Both the position numbers and the translations under genes were made by a program. Shown piece by piece: positions 54,071 to 61,792 of a stretch of DNA of 64,000 nt (positions are counted from its first letter, which is position 1; each line of letters opens with the position of its first letter). The notes beneath the pieces are model-generated. The model saw nothing but the letters and a program-made list of their open reading frames with translations, did no database searches and was not told where the DNA came from. The DNA comes from Pseudomonas sp. BP8 (GTDB lineage Bacteria > Pseudomonadota > Gammaproteobacteria > Pseudomonadales > Pseudomonadaceae), in assembly GCF_017875955.1 (NCBI RefSeq), contig NZ_JAGINK010000001.1, positions 3,502,501 to 3,566,500 on the forward strand, read 5' to 3'.

Positions 54071-54903
54071 GCTGACGCTCCTTTAAAACCAAATAGCTCT
54101 GCTGCGTTTTGTACAAACAACAGCTGCTGCTCTGCCTCGCCGGGCACAATGCGACGGACGAGATCTACCAATGCCCGGTCATCCGGTGCAGGTTGGAGAT
54201 TAGGATGGGGCCAATTGGAGGCCCAAAGAACCCTGTTCGGTGCTTCCTTTGCCACGATGCGGGCCAAGCGGGCGGTATCTTCGTAGCCTGGGCCACCAGT
54301 CAATGAAGTCTCATAGAGTCCGGACAACTTGACCCAGGTCTTTCCCGCAGCGAGCAGGTTAAGAAGCGCTTTGAATGCAGGCGCCTCAGGCTCGACTGGC
54401 GACAGGAACTTACCCACATGATCAATCACCAATGGGCATTGAATGTCGGAGAGCAGGGCTGCCCGGTCAGCGAGTTCGCGACCGTCGAGTTGAAGGTGAA
54501 GCTGCCAATTCCTTTCTGCTAGGCGCGCGGAGAGTCGAGGAAGTTCATCCCACGAGAGGAAGCCGCCATTGAGCATGAATGCTCTCAGCCCGATAACGCC
54601 GTGAGAGGCCAACTGATCCCAAAGTGTGTCGGTTGCGTCAGCCTGAGTAACTGCAATGCCGCGAGCACTATCACCTAACGCCTCAAGGCCGCTCAACATG
54701 GTTGAGTTGTCGTCGCCGTAGAGCATTGACTGAACAAATACCACGCGATCTATTCCGACATGCTTCATTACTGCCTGATAAGCGGGAAGCTCGGCATGTG
54801 GGACTGAAAACGGGGTCGACCCCTTGTGCAGGCCGGGAGCATAAAGGTGCATATGCGCATCGACTGTTCCGACAGGAGCAGCTTGGTATCGGGCATCAGT
54901 CAT
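54067..54903 (-). CDS. amidohydrolase-superfamily lactonase-like protein
   Basis: A 278-residue TIM-barrel hydrolase of the amidohydrolase-2 / 2-pyrone-4,6-dicarboxylate lactonase type. TVDAHMHLYAPG (metal-binding HxH, near residue 15), GLRAFMLNGG, LVIDHVGKF (near 155) and VLWASNWPHPN (Asp replaced by Asn in the usual GSDWPH) are visible. Relatives open sugar or aromatic lactones. The SDR gene follows with a four-base overlap and the 54900-55292 gene precedes with a four-base overlap. The WASNWPH change at the last metal/acid position deserves attention. Confidence 0.85.
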   Translation of the reverse strand: MTDARYQAAPVGTVDAHMHLYAPGLHKGSTPFSVPHAELPAYQAVMKHVGIDRVVFVQSMLYGDDNSTMLSGLEALGDSARGIAVTQADATDTLWDQLASHGVIGLRAFMLNGGFLSWDELPRLSARLAERNWQLHLQLDGRELADRAALLSDIQCPLVIDHVGKFLSPVEPEAPAFKALLNLLAAGKTWVKLSGLYETSLTGGPGYEDTARLARIVAKEAPNRVLWASNWPHPNLQPAPDDRALVDLVRRIVPGEAEQQLLFVQNAAELFGFKGASA

Positions 54904-55292
54904 TGGGTGATCTCGCGGCAGGAACGGTGATATGAGGTCTGAAGTATCAGAGCTCCCATGTCCGTAGTCACAACGTGCTCAAGGCGAATTCGTTGTAATG
55001 CGCCGATAGCTTTTCCGTAGAAGTGGCTCTGGCGAACTCCACGGGTAACGATGCCGAAGACCGGTCGAGTATCGGTGTGATTAGCCGAGACCCTTTCAGT
55101 GCTCGACTGCGGGTGTTGCGGCTTATCACTGTGGCCAAAGTCGCCAGGCAGGCAGGCCTGAACGACTACAGGCTTGTAGGCAAGACCTGCTAGTGCTGTG
55201 AGATTCCCCAAATACGTACAGAACTTCAGGCAAGCCTTTCCGAAGTTTCGATGCACCTTGGAGCCAACGGTTTTTATCTGTTTTGTGGCCAT
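54900..55292 (-). CDS. first gene of the iol-type operon, unrecognised protein
   Basis: A 130-residue product from ATG 55292 (GGGAG five bases upstream) whose stop overlaps the amidohydrolase start by four bases. That arrangement argues for real translation. The sequence (MATKQIKTVGSKVHRNFGKACLKFC...) is basic, with scattered Cys and His, and matches nothing I know. It could be a coupling leader, a decayed gene whose frame is kept for coupling, or an unknown pathway protein. Confidence 0.45.
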   Translation of the reverse strand: MATKQIKTVGSKVHRNFGKACLKFCTYLGNLTALAGLAYKPVVVQACLPGDFGHSDKPQHPQSSTERVSANHTDTRPVFGIVTRGVRQSHFYGKAIGALQRIRLEHVVTTDMGALILQTSYHRSCREITQ

Positions 55293-55356
55293 GGCAACTC
55301 CCTCTCGATGCAAATATAAGTATCAATGTAGTCATTTGCTGTCAATGCAGTAAAAA

Positions 55357-55370
55357 GCCTCATTTTGAGC
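55357..55370. promoter_or_regulatory. candidate LacI-family operator, copy 2
   Basis: GCCTCATTTTGAGC, sharing GCCTCAT and GAG with the palindrome upstream of the PQQ dehydrogenase, 65 bases before ATG 55292. Confidence 0.55.
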
Positions 55371-55451
55371 TAAACCTACGTAACCAATTGATGTATATAT
55401 TTATTTCGTCATGGTCTATCGAGGGTTGCTTTGACTAATATTTACAAAATC

Positions 55452-55465
55452 GCTCAATTTGAGGC
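55452..55465. promoter_or_regulatory. candidate LacI-family operator, copy 3
   Basis: GCTCAATTTGAGGC; read on the other strand it is GCCTCAAATTGAGC, nearly copy 2. Two sites 95 bases apart would suit looping repression of the operon. Confidence 0.5.
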
Positions 55466-55566
55466 ATTTGCATGTCAAACTTGTAAACAGCCCTGGAAAC
55501 AGCGCTCCGGCGAGCCGGCCATTGCAGTAAACAATGGCTTGGGCCGGGGGATGAGGGTTGGAGCGT

Positions 55567-55618
<52 letters not shown>

Positions 55619-55640
55619 GTCAGTCGGTGAGTTGCATGGA

Positions 55641-56585
55641 TCAGAGCAGATCGGCGGTGTCCGTAGCGCTGAAGTGATCACGGAGGTGCGCGACGAAACA
55701 TTGAACAGCTTGGGGAACATGTGCTGACCACGGGCGTATCGCAAAGAGGTGAGAGCCGAAGTAGCCTTGCACTCGCCATTGACCTAAGACCTCCACCAAG
55801 TCCTCACCTTCAGGCCCTTTGGCGCTGAAGTCCGGCAACATGCCTATACCCAGTCCGCCAGCGACAACCGTTCGCATGACCTCGCTGTTGTTGGCTCGAA
55901 AGGTTCCGTCCACTGGTACGGAAATAGGGGCTGGCTTTGGTCGAACCCGTTCCTTGACGAATGTCCAGACCCCGGTGGCGCGTTCCCCGGAATAGAGCAC
56001 GCAGTTGTGATCGGCCAGGTCGCGGGGATGTTGCGGTTCACCGTGGGTATCGAGGTAACCCTGGCTGGCAACGAGCACTGAGCGGGTTCGGCACAGTGGC
56101 CAAGCGATGCAAGATTCAGGGGGGCTACTTGTGTGACGGATCGCCACGTCGAACCCCTCATGAAGCAGGTTCACTAGGCGGTCGACCAACTCCAGTTCAA
56201 TCTTGATTTCCGGGTTCTGCGCGAGGAATGCAGGGATCAGCGGGGCTACGTGTTGCCTTCCAAAGGCCACTGGGGCCGTGACACGTATGGTGCCCCTCGG
56301 CGCGCCCACCAGATCTTTGGCTGCCCAAACACTTGCACCGATCCGCTCAAAAGCGGGGGTGGTGTCTGCCACCAGATTGTGCCCCACCTCTGTAAGACTG
56401 ACTTGTCGAGTCGTTCTTCGCACCAATGGCAGGCCGACCGTTTTCTCAAGGTTGCTGATCCTGGCGCTCACGGAAGCTTTGGACACACCGAGTCGTTGAG
56501 CGGTTTTAGTGAAGCTCCCTGTCTGCGCCAATACGGTTAGCAGATGGATGTCGCCCAGTACGGATCCCAACTGGTCGGACGCCAT
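55641..56585 (-). CDS. LysR-family regulator (CrgA-type)
   Basis: A 314-residue LysR regulator: N-terminal winged helix-turn-helix (GSFTKTAQRLGVSKASVSARISNLE, residues about 23-47), then a substrate-binding domain with RGTIRVTAPVAFGRQHVAPLI and VVAGGLGIGMLPDF. It is divergent from the semialdehyde dehydrogenase gene with a perfect TTCAGT-TT-ACTGAA palindrome between them, so it most likely controls that gene. Confidence 0.88.
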   Translation of the reverse strand: MASDQLGSVLGDIHLLTVLAQTGSFTKTAQRLGVSKASVSARISNLEKTVGLPLVRRTTRQVSLTEVGHNLVADTTPAFERIGASVWAAKDLVGAPRGTIRVTAPVAFGRQHVAPLIPAFLAQNPEIKIELELVDRLVNLLHEGFDVAIRHTSSPPESCIAWPLCRTRSVLVASQGYLDTHGEPQHPRDLADHNCVLYSGERATGVWTFVKERVRPKPAPISVPVDGTFRANNSEVMRTVVAGGLGIGMLPDFSAKGPEGEDLVEVLGQWRVQGYFGSHLFAIRPWSAHVPQAVQCFVAHLRDHFSATDTADLL

Positions 56586-56611
56586 AATCGCACTCCTTTA
56601 ATGGTGGATTG

Positions 56612-56625
56612 TTCAGTTTACTGAA
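56612..56625. promoter_or_regulatory. candidate LysR operator
   Basis: Perfect palindrome TTCAGTTTACTGAA, 26 bases before the LysR start and 83 bases before the dehydrogenase start. Confidence 0.7.
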
Positions 56626-56708
56626 AAGTGAAGTCGCCGTATCGGTCTTCTATCTGATCAATGCAAGGCACAGACTATGGCCACACACCCGACAACGAGG
56701 CAGTCACC

Positions 56709-58232
56709 ATGAGTCAAGATCAGCACTCCATCCCAGTCATTGGCCACTGGATTAATGGCAAAGTGGTTGAGCCCCAGGGCGCTTCTGTACGTGAAGTGTT
56801 CAACCCTGCCACCGGCAAGGTGGGTGCCAAGGTGATCCTGGGGGGCGAGAATGAAGTGGCAGCAGCGGTAGCTGCCGCGAGTGCCGCGTTCCCTGCTTGG
56901 GCAGACACTCCTCCTGCACGCCGGGCGCGTGTCATGTTCCGCTTCCTGGAACTGCTCCATAAGCACAGCGACGAACTGGCGAAGGCCATTACCCTGGAGC
57001 ACGGCAAAGTGCTGGATGATGCTCGTGGCGAAGTTGCCCGTGGCATCGACATCGTTGAATTTGCCTGTGGTATTCCGCAGCTTCTGAAGACCGGTTTCAG
57101 CGACCAGGTTGCTCGTGGGATGGACAACTGGGTGCTTCGTCAACCACTCGGTGTGGTGGCCGGCGTTACGCCGTTCAACTTCCCAGTGATGGTGCCTATG
57201 TGGATGTTTCCGGTGGCCTTGGCGACTGGCAACTGCTTCATCTTGAAGCCAAGCCCGATCGACCCAACGCCTTCGCTGCTTCTCGCTCAGCTGCTTCAAG
57301 AAGCAGGCTTGCCAGATGGCGTTTTCAACGTCGTTCAAGGTGAGAAGCCAGCTGTGGATGCGCTCCTGGAGAACGATGAGGTCAAAGCCCTTTCCTTTGT
57401 TGGTTCGACGCCAATTGCGCAACACATCTATGCCACTGGCGCAGCGCGTGGCAAACGAGTTCAAGCACTGGGTGGTGCGAAGAACCACTTGGTGGTGATG
57501 CCTGACGCGGACATCGATCAGGCTGTGAATGCGCTGATCGGCGCTGCTTATGGTTCGGCTGGTGAACGCTGCATGGCGATCTCGGTCGCAGTCCTGGTAG
57601 GTGATGTGGCCGACCGTTTGCTGCCAGTGCTTGCTGAGCGCACCCGTAAACTGGACATCGGCAATGGCCTGCAGTCAACGTCTGAAATGGGCCCGATCGT
57701 GAGTCGAGAAGCGCTCGACCGCATCAGCGGCTACATTCAGTCAGGCATCGACGAAGGGGCCGAGTTGCTGGTGGATGGTCGAAACATTTCTGCTCAGAAA
57801 GCCGGCACCGCCGAGGAGAACGGCTACTGGCTGGGCGGTGTGTTGTTCGATAACGTCACCCCCGAAATGCGCATCTATAAGGAAGAAATTTTCGGCCCGG
57901 TTTTGGCCTGTGTCCGAGTGCCAGACGCTGCAGCTGCAATTCAGTTGATCAACAAGCATGAATTTGCCAACGGCGTAAGTTGCTTCACTCGTGATGGCAA
58001 CGTGGCTCGTGAGTTCGGTCGTCGGATCGAGGTTGGTATGGTTGGCATCAACGTTCCAATCCCTGTGCCGCTGGCATGGCATGGTTTCGGCGGCTGGAAG
58101 CGTTCTTTGTTCGGCGATATGAATGCTTATGGTGAAGAAGGCGTTCGCTTCTACACCCGTCAGAAGAGCATCATGCAACGCTGGACTGGCAATGATAAGG
58201 GTGCGGAATTCGCAATGCCCACGCCAAACTAA
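56709..58232 (+). CDS. mmsA: CoA-acylating (methyl)malonate-semialdehyde dehydrogenase
   Basis: A 507-residue aldehyde dehydrogenase of the MmsA/IolA type. [50 protein letters not shown] and the catalytic Cys in [11 protein letters not shown] are the family signatures. It converts malonate semialdehyde (inositol pathway) or methylmalonate semialdehyde (valine) to acetyl- or propionyl-CoA. GAGG eight bases before ATG 56709 decides the start. Beside the iol genes it would provide the last step of inositol breakdown. A strong terminator follows. Confidence 0.92.
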   Translation: MSQDQHSIPVIGHWINGKVVEPQGASVREVFNPATGKVGAKVILGGENEVAAAVAAASAAFPAWADTPPARRARVMFRFLELLHKHSDELAKAITLEHGKVLDDARGEVARGIDIVEFACGIPQLLKTGFSDQVARGMDNWVLRQPLGVVAGVTPFNFPVMVPMWMFPVALATGNCFILKPSPIDPTPSLLLAQLLQEAGLPDGVFNVVQGEKPAVDALLENDEVKALSFVGSTPIAQHIYATGAARGKRVQALGGAKNHLVVMPDADIDQAVNALIGAAYGSAGERCMAISVAVLVGDVADRLLPVLAERTRKLDIGNGLQSTSEMGPIVSREALDRISGYIQSGIDEGAELLVDGRNISAQKAGTAEENGYWLGGVLFDNVTPEMRIYKEEIFGPVLACVRVPDAAAAIQLINKHEFANGVSCFTRDGNVAREFGRRIEVGMVGINVPIPVPLAWHGFGGWKRSLFGDMNAYGEEGVRFYTRQKSIMQRWTGNDKGAEFAMPTPN

Positions 58233-58255
58233 TTCTTCAAGCGATCATTAAGGGG

Positions 58256-58287
58256 CCTTGAAAGACACGATGTCTTTCAGGGCTTTT
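58256..58287 (+). terminator. intrinsic terminator of mmsA
   Basis: Stem CCTTGAAAGACA / TGTCTTTCAGGG with a CGA loop (one G-T pair), followed by CTTTTTATTT. Confidence 0.88.
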
Positions 58288-58600
58288 TATTTACTTAGGG
58301 GGTGGGCAAATAATTTTTAAGATCTGCTGGTCTTGATGGAGTTGAATTTCCGGCGGAACTGATTCAATGGCTATGTTTGACTATCGAATGTGATATGGAG
58401 GTCGCCAAGTTGCACTTGCTGAGTTCTGAAATGGCTCAGAATGATGCATTTTAGGCATTCACAATGCACGCGTTTGGTTTTATGATATTTTGGCTATGAA
58501 TTGATCTTATTGCTATTCATCCCGTTTTTGGCTAAGCCGTGACTGCAAGTTGACTTCAGTGAGGCCAGGAATAGGGCGAGCCTTATACGCTGAGGTTGAG
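58288..58600. other. 313-base stretch without a gene
   Basis: AT-rich region between the mmsA terminator and the stand-alone winged-helix gene, presumably holding its promoter. A short palindrome-like stretch around 58430-58470 (GGCTCAGAATGATGCATTTTAGGCATT) shows no clear symmetry. No gene seen. Confidence 0.4.
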
Positions 58601-58918
58601 ATGAAGCCAAATAGTATTAGCGAAAGTGTAGAGTATTGCGGACTACGATTGAATACTAAATCGAAAGAAGCCATCTTTGGAATCAGAACTGCATCAGTCA
58701 AGGCCACAGCATTCCGGGTTTTGGCCTTGTTGACTCAGCGAGCTGGCGACATCGTAACGCGTAAAGAATTGCTGCAATGTGTGTGGGGTTACGACTTTGA
58801 CCCGGGCACTAAGATAATAGAGGTTCAGTTGAGCTACCTTAGGAAGGTGCTTGCGGCGTTAAAATGCCGTCTTCGCCTAAAATCAGTAAGAGGTGTTGGG
58901 ATAAGGCTTATGGCTTGA
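58601..58918 (+). CDS. stand-alone OmpR-type winged-helix DNA-binding protein
   Basis: A 105-residue protein that is only a Trans_reg_C winged helix. Visible: KATAFRVLALLTQRAGDIVTRKELLQCVWG (HTH), TKIIEVQLSYLRKVL (recognition helix) and the wing RLRLKSVRGVGIRL. OmpR-type output domains normally follow a receiver domain; none is present and nothing suitable is next to it. GAGG five bases before ATG 58601 decides the start. Target and signal are unknown. Base composition here is more AT-rich than the flanking operons, suggesting transfer. Confidence 0.8.
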   Translation: MKPNSISESVEYCGLRLNTKSKEAIFGIRTASVKATAFRVLALLTQRAGDIVTRKELLQCVWGYDFDPGTKIIEVQLSYLRKVLAALKCRLRLKSVRGVGIRLMA

Positions 58919-59073
58919 GCCGAGAGGGTATCTTTTCGTCATCGGCGAGTGATTGGAACTGGATGCCAATCTAAAGTCGCACGAGTCTTATGAGAAATGT
59001 TTTATGTATGTTTGCCTATGTCGACACCCATCAGGGTTACGGTATTCATGATGACGGCCTCCGGAATGAAACA

Positions 59074-59100
59074 CCCTGTGAAAGCTTAGGCTTCACAGGG
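59074..59100. terminator. hairpin between convergent regulator genes
   Basis: Nine-base perfect stem CCCTGTGAA / TTCACAGGG with a nine-base loop, between the winged-helix gene and the minus-strand LysR gene; no strong T-tract. The rest of 58919-59209 shows no gene. Confidence 0.55.
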
Positions 59101-59209
59101 GGCCGGGTGACCATCTCATTTAGTAGGCACAACATTCCAGGGCCAGTGCTCTGGCAAGCTGGGCTACTTCTTTCGAAAAGTCCGTGCACCTGCGGGTCAT
59201 TTGAATTTC

Positions 59210-60109
59210 CTAGGCCGACGTGAAGACATCCGCAACCAGGTGGCGTAGCCATACGTTGACCGGGGAGTGATGCAGGCGGCCATGCCAATACTGCTTTAAA
59301 TCGTAGGTGGGCAGCTCCAAGGGGGCTTCAAGGGTTCTGACCTTCGCTTCGTTGGCATAGAGGCGGGCTACTGTGCGGGGCAGTACTACCACCAGGTCTG
59401 AGCTCTGGATAATTGAAGGGACACTCATGTAGTGCGAGATCTGAAGTGCGATTTTACGTTGGACATGCTGCTCGCTCAGGTAGGTTTCGAACATCTCCTG
59501 GCTGCGGCTCCCATCGCGCACCTGCAGATGGTCTGCTTCGCAAAATGCCTCCAGGCTCAGGCGCTCGCCTTTGATTGGGTGTCCGGCTCTTACCATGCAG
59601 ACCAGGTCATGAGAGAACAGGCGCTGCTGGTAGATGTTCGGCCCGGTCAAATCAGGGAAGTAGCCCAACGCGGCATCAACCGTCCCCTCCCGCAAAGCGC
59701 CTGCAAGCTGATCTGGTGCCAAGCTGATCGTCTTGATTCGCGTATGGGGCGCTTCACGCCTGACCCGCTCAAACAGCGCCGGTAGAAACACCACTTCGCC
59801 CACGGCGCTGAGGCACAGCGTGAATTCGTGGTCGCTGGTACTCGGATCAAAGGTCGGGCTGCTCAAAATTTCGGTATCGATGATCTCCATAACCTCACGC
59901 GTGCGGTCGATGATCGCTTGAGCACGCGGCGTGGCCTCCATGTTTGCACCGGATCGGATGAATAGCGGGTCGTCCAGGGATTGCCTCAGGCGTGCGAGCG
60001 AGGCGCTGGCGGCCGGTTGACTGATACCCAGCTGTTTCGCTGCGAGCGTTACGTTCCCGTGTTCATAGATGGCCAGCAGCAGGCGAAGCAGGTTCAGGTC
60101 AGTGCGCAT
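59210..60109 (-). CDS. LysR-family regulator of the meta-cleavage operon
   Basis: A 299-residue LysR protein: DLNLLRLLLAIYEHGNVTLAAKQLGISQPAASASLARLRQS (winged helix), then DHEFTLCLSAVGEVVFLPALFERV and VDAALGYFPDL. This resembles the NodD/LinR/PcpR-like subgroup that responds to aromatic compounds. ATG 60109 is preferred; it is divergent from the extradiol dioxygenase gene with an AT-rich inverted repeat between. Probable activator of the operon with the aromatic substrate or a ring-cleavage intermediate as effector. Confidence 0.88.
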   Translation of the reverse strand: MRTDLNLLRLLLAIYEHGNVTLAAKQLGISQPAASASLARLRQSLDDPLFIRSGANMEATPRAQAIIDRTREVMEIIDTEILSSPTFDPSTSDHEFTLCLSAVGEVVFLPALFERVRREAPHTRIKTISLAPDQLAGALREGTVDAALGYFPDLTGPNIYQQRLFSHDLVCMVRAGHPIKGERLSLEAFCEADHLQVRDGSRSQEMFETYLSEQHVQRKIALQISHYMSVPSIIQSSDLVVVLPRTVARLYANEAKVRTLEAPLELPTYDLKQYWHGRLHHSPVNVWLRHLVADVFTSA

Positions 60110-60135
60110 CTGTATAACCAAATCAAATAGACTGA

Positions 60136-60163
60136 ATAAATAGAATTTGCTTTTGTTATTTAT
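60136..60163. promoter_or_regulatory. candidate LysR site upstream of the dioxygenase
   Basis: AT-rich inverted repeat ATAAATA - TATTTAT with a 14-base spacer, between the divergent LysR and dioxygenase genes. Consistent in place with a LysR activator site, but AT-rich repeats can arise by chance. Confidence 0.4.
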
Positions 60164-60213
60164 ACGTTAACGGGAGGATGTGTCCAGACAAAAATAAATC
60201 AAAGGTCAAAGTC

Positions 60214-61077
60214 ATGATCAATCTGCACGACATTCGTTACGTGCGCTTGGGCACTGCGAACCTGAATGATGCTCGACGTTACGCCACTGACATTCTTGGG
60301 CTGGAAGTCGCGCGCGAAGCCAATGGCGCGGTCTACTTTAAGTCCGACAATCGTGATCACACCCTGTGCTACTACGAGGGCGATCCGCGTGAAACCACCT
60401 CCGCTTTCGAAGTCTGTACCAAGGATGAGCTGGAAAGCGCCGCCGTGCTCCTGGAAGCGAACGAATTCCACGTCGAGCATGCCTCTCGCAGCGACTGTGA
60501 AGTGCGCTACGTCGATGACTTCATCCGCTTCAAAGACCCCAGCGGTAACACCATCGAGCTCGTACTCAAGCCTCATGCTAGCGGCCCACGCTATTTCCCC
60601 AGCCGTGACGCCGGTGTAACTGGATTCAGCCACATCGGTCTGCGTACGCTTGATGCGCGTCGGGATGAGGCGTTCTGGACTAAGATCGCCAACGCCAAGG
60701 TCAGTGATTGGATCGGCGATGCGCCGCTGCTGCGCATCGATGATGTGCACCACAAAATCGCGTTGTTCCCGTCCAAGTACTCGGGCGTGCAGCACATCAA
60801 CCACCAAGTGGAAAGTGTGGACGACGTGATGCGGGCCTACTACTTCCTGCTCGACCGGGGCATCAAGATTCTGTTCGGCCCAGGAAGGCATCCAACGTCG
60901 GGGGCTGTGTTCCTCTACTTCCAGGGCCCCGACGGTATGACCTACGAGTACTCCACCGGCGTGAGCACGATCACACCAGAGGCATCGCTCACACATCACC
61001 CTCGTAAGTTTCCTGCTGTCCCCAAGTCGTTCTGCATGTGGGGCTCGAAACCTGATATCCCGGAATTCAAATCATGA
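60214..61077 (+). CDS. extradiol (type I) ring-cleavage dioxygenase, DhbA/CmtC-like
   Basis: A 287-residue two-domain vicinal-oxygen-chelate dioxygenase. The C-terminal active domain has the iron ligands His in GFSHIGL (near residue 146), His in VQHINHQV (near 195) and Glu in MTYEYSTG (near 248). It opens a catechol next to the hydroxyls. The following gene is a CmtD-type decarboxylase homologue, which implies a carboxylated substrate such as 2,3-dihydroxybenzoate. AAAGG before ATG 60214 supports the start. Its stop overlaps the next ATG. Confidence 0.88.
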   Translation: MINLHDIRYVRLGTANLNDARRYATDILGLEVAREANGAVYFKSDNRDHTLCYYEGDPRETTSAFEVCTKDELESAAVLLEANEFHVEHASRSDCEVRYVDDFIRFKDPSGNTIELVLKPHASGPRYFPSRDAGVTGFSHIGLRTLDARRDEAFWTKIANAKVSDWIGDAPLLRIDDVHHKIALFPSKYSGVQHINHQVESVDDVMRAYYFLLDRGIKILFGPGRHPTSGAVFLYFQGPDGMTYEYSTGVSTITPEASLTHHPRKFPAVPKSFCMWGSKPDIPEFKS

Positions 61078-61775
61078 GCGCCCAACCTGCACCCACCCAG
61101 CAGAATCAGGTTGAGCTGCGTATGGCTGCCCGTGCTCTAGGTCGTGCCGGCCTGGTACATGCTTACGGCCATTGCAGCGTTCGTCTCGATGCAGATCACT
61201 TTCTTGTTTGCGCGGCCAAGCCGATGGGGCTTATCCAATCCGGCGAAGACGGAGTTGTTGTTACTGTGAACGGTGACCTTCCTGAAGGCGTGCTGGGCGA
61301 GGTTCGTATCCACCAGCAAATCTATCGCAGACGAGCAGATATTCGCGCAGTAATGCGCAGCATGCCTGCCCAAGTCATGGCGTTGTCTGCCGCAAGGCTG
61401 ACACCCCACGCACGCCATGGCATGGGCACCTATTTCCAGCCAGGCATTCCGCTCTGGGATGACGTCCAGCTGCTGCGCAGCGACGAACAGGCCTCCCGCC
61501 TTGCTGACCTCTTCGGCGAAGGCAAGGCGCTGGTAATGCGTGGCAATGGAGCCATTGTCGCCGGGGCAAGCCTGGTCGAGGCGCTGACCCTGACGTGGTA
61601 CCTCGAAGATGCCGCGAGGATCGAATTGCTCATCAGGAGCGCCGGCCTGGTCGACGCCCCTTCCCTCAGTGCCGAAGCCTGCGCAGAACGCGCAACCAAT
61701 TCGGGCCGGATCTACGAACGCATGTGGGACTACCTCACTGCTGGTGATCCTGAAGCCACCGTACTCAACACCTAA
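61074..61775 (+). CDS. class II aldolase-fold decarboxylase, DhbB/CmtD-like
   Basis: A 233-residue class II aldolase/adducin-fold protein overlapping the dioxygenase stop by four bases. Key family zinc-binding histidines are replaced: the usual HxH motif reads VMRSMPAQ, and the usual GHG-type motif reads MRGNGAIVAG. HAYGHCS near residue 29 and EVRIHQQIY near 78 remain. CmtD and DhbB, which decarboxylate carboxylated muconic semialdehydes, are of this fold, so decarboxylation of 2-hydroxy-3-carboxymuconate-6-semialdehyde to 2-hydroxymuconic semialdehyde is the likely reaction. Confidence 0.78.
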   Translation: MSAQPAPTQQNQVELRMAARALGRAGLVHAYGHCSVRLDADHFLVCAAKPMGLIQSGEDGVVVTVNGDLPEGVLGEVRIHQQIYRRRADIRAVMRSMPAQVMALSAARLTPHARHGMGTYFQPGIPLWDDVQLLRSDEQASRLADLFGEGKALVMRGNGAIVAGASLVEALTLTWYLEDAARIELLIRSAGLVDAPSLSAEACAERATNSGRIYERMWDYLTAGDPEATVLNT

Positions 61776-61792
61776 TAACAAGAGGATTCAAC

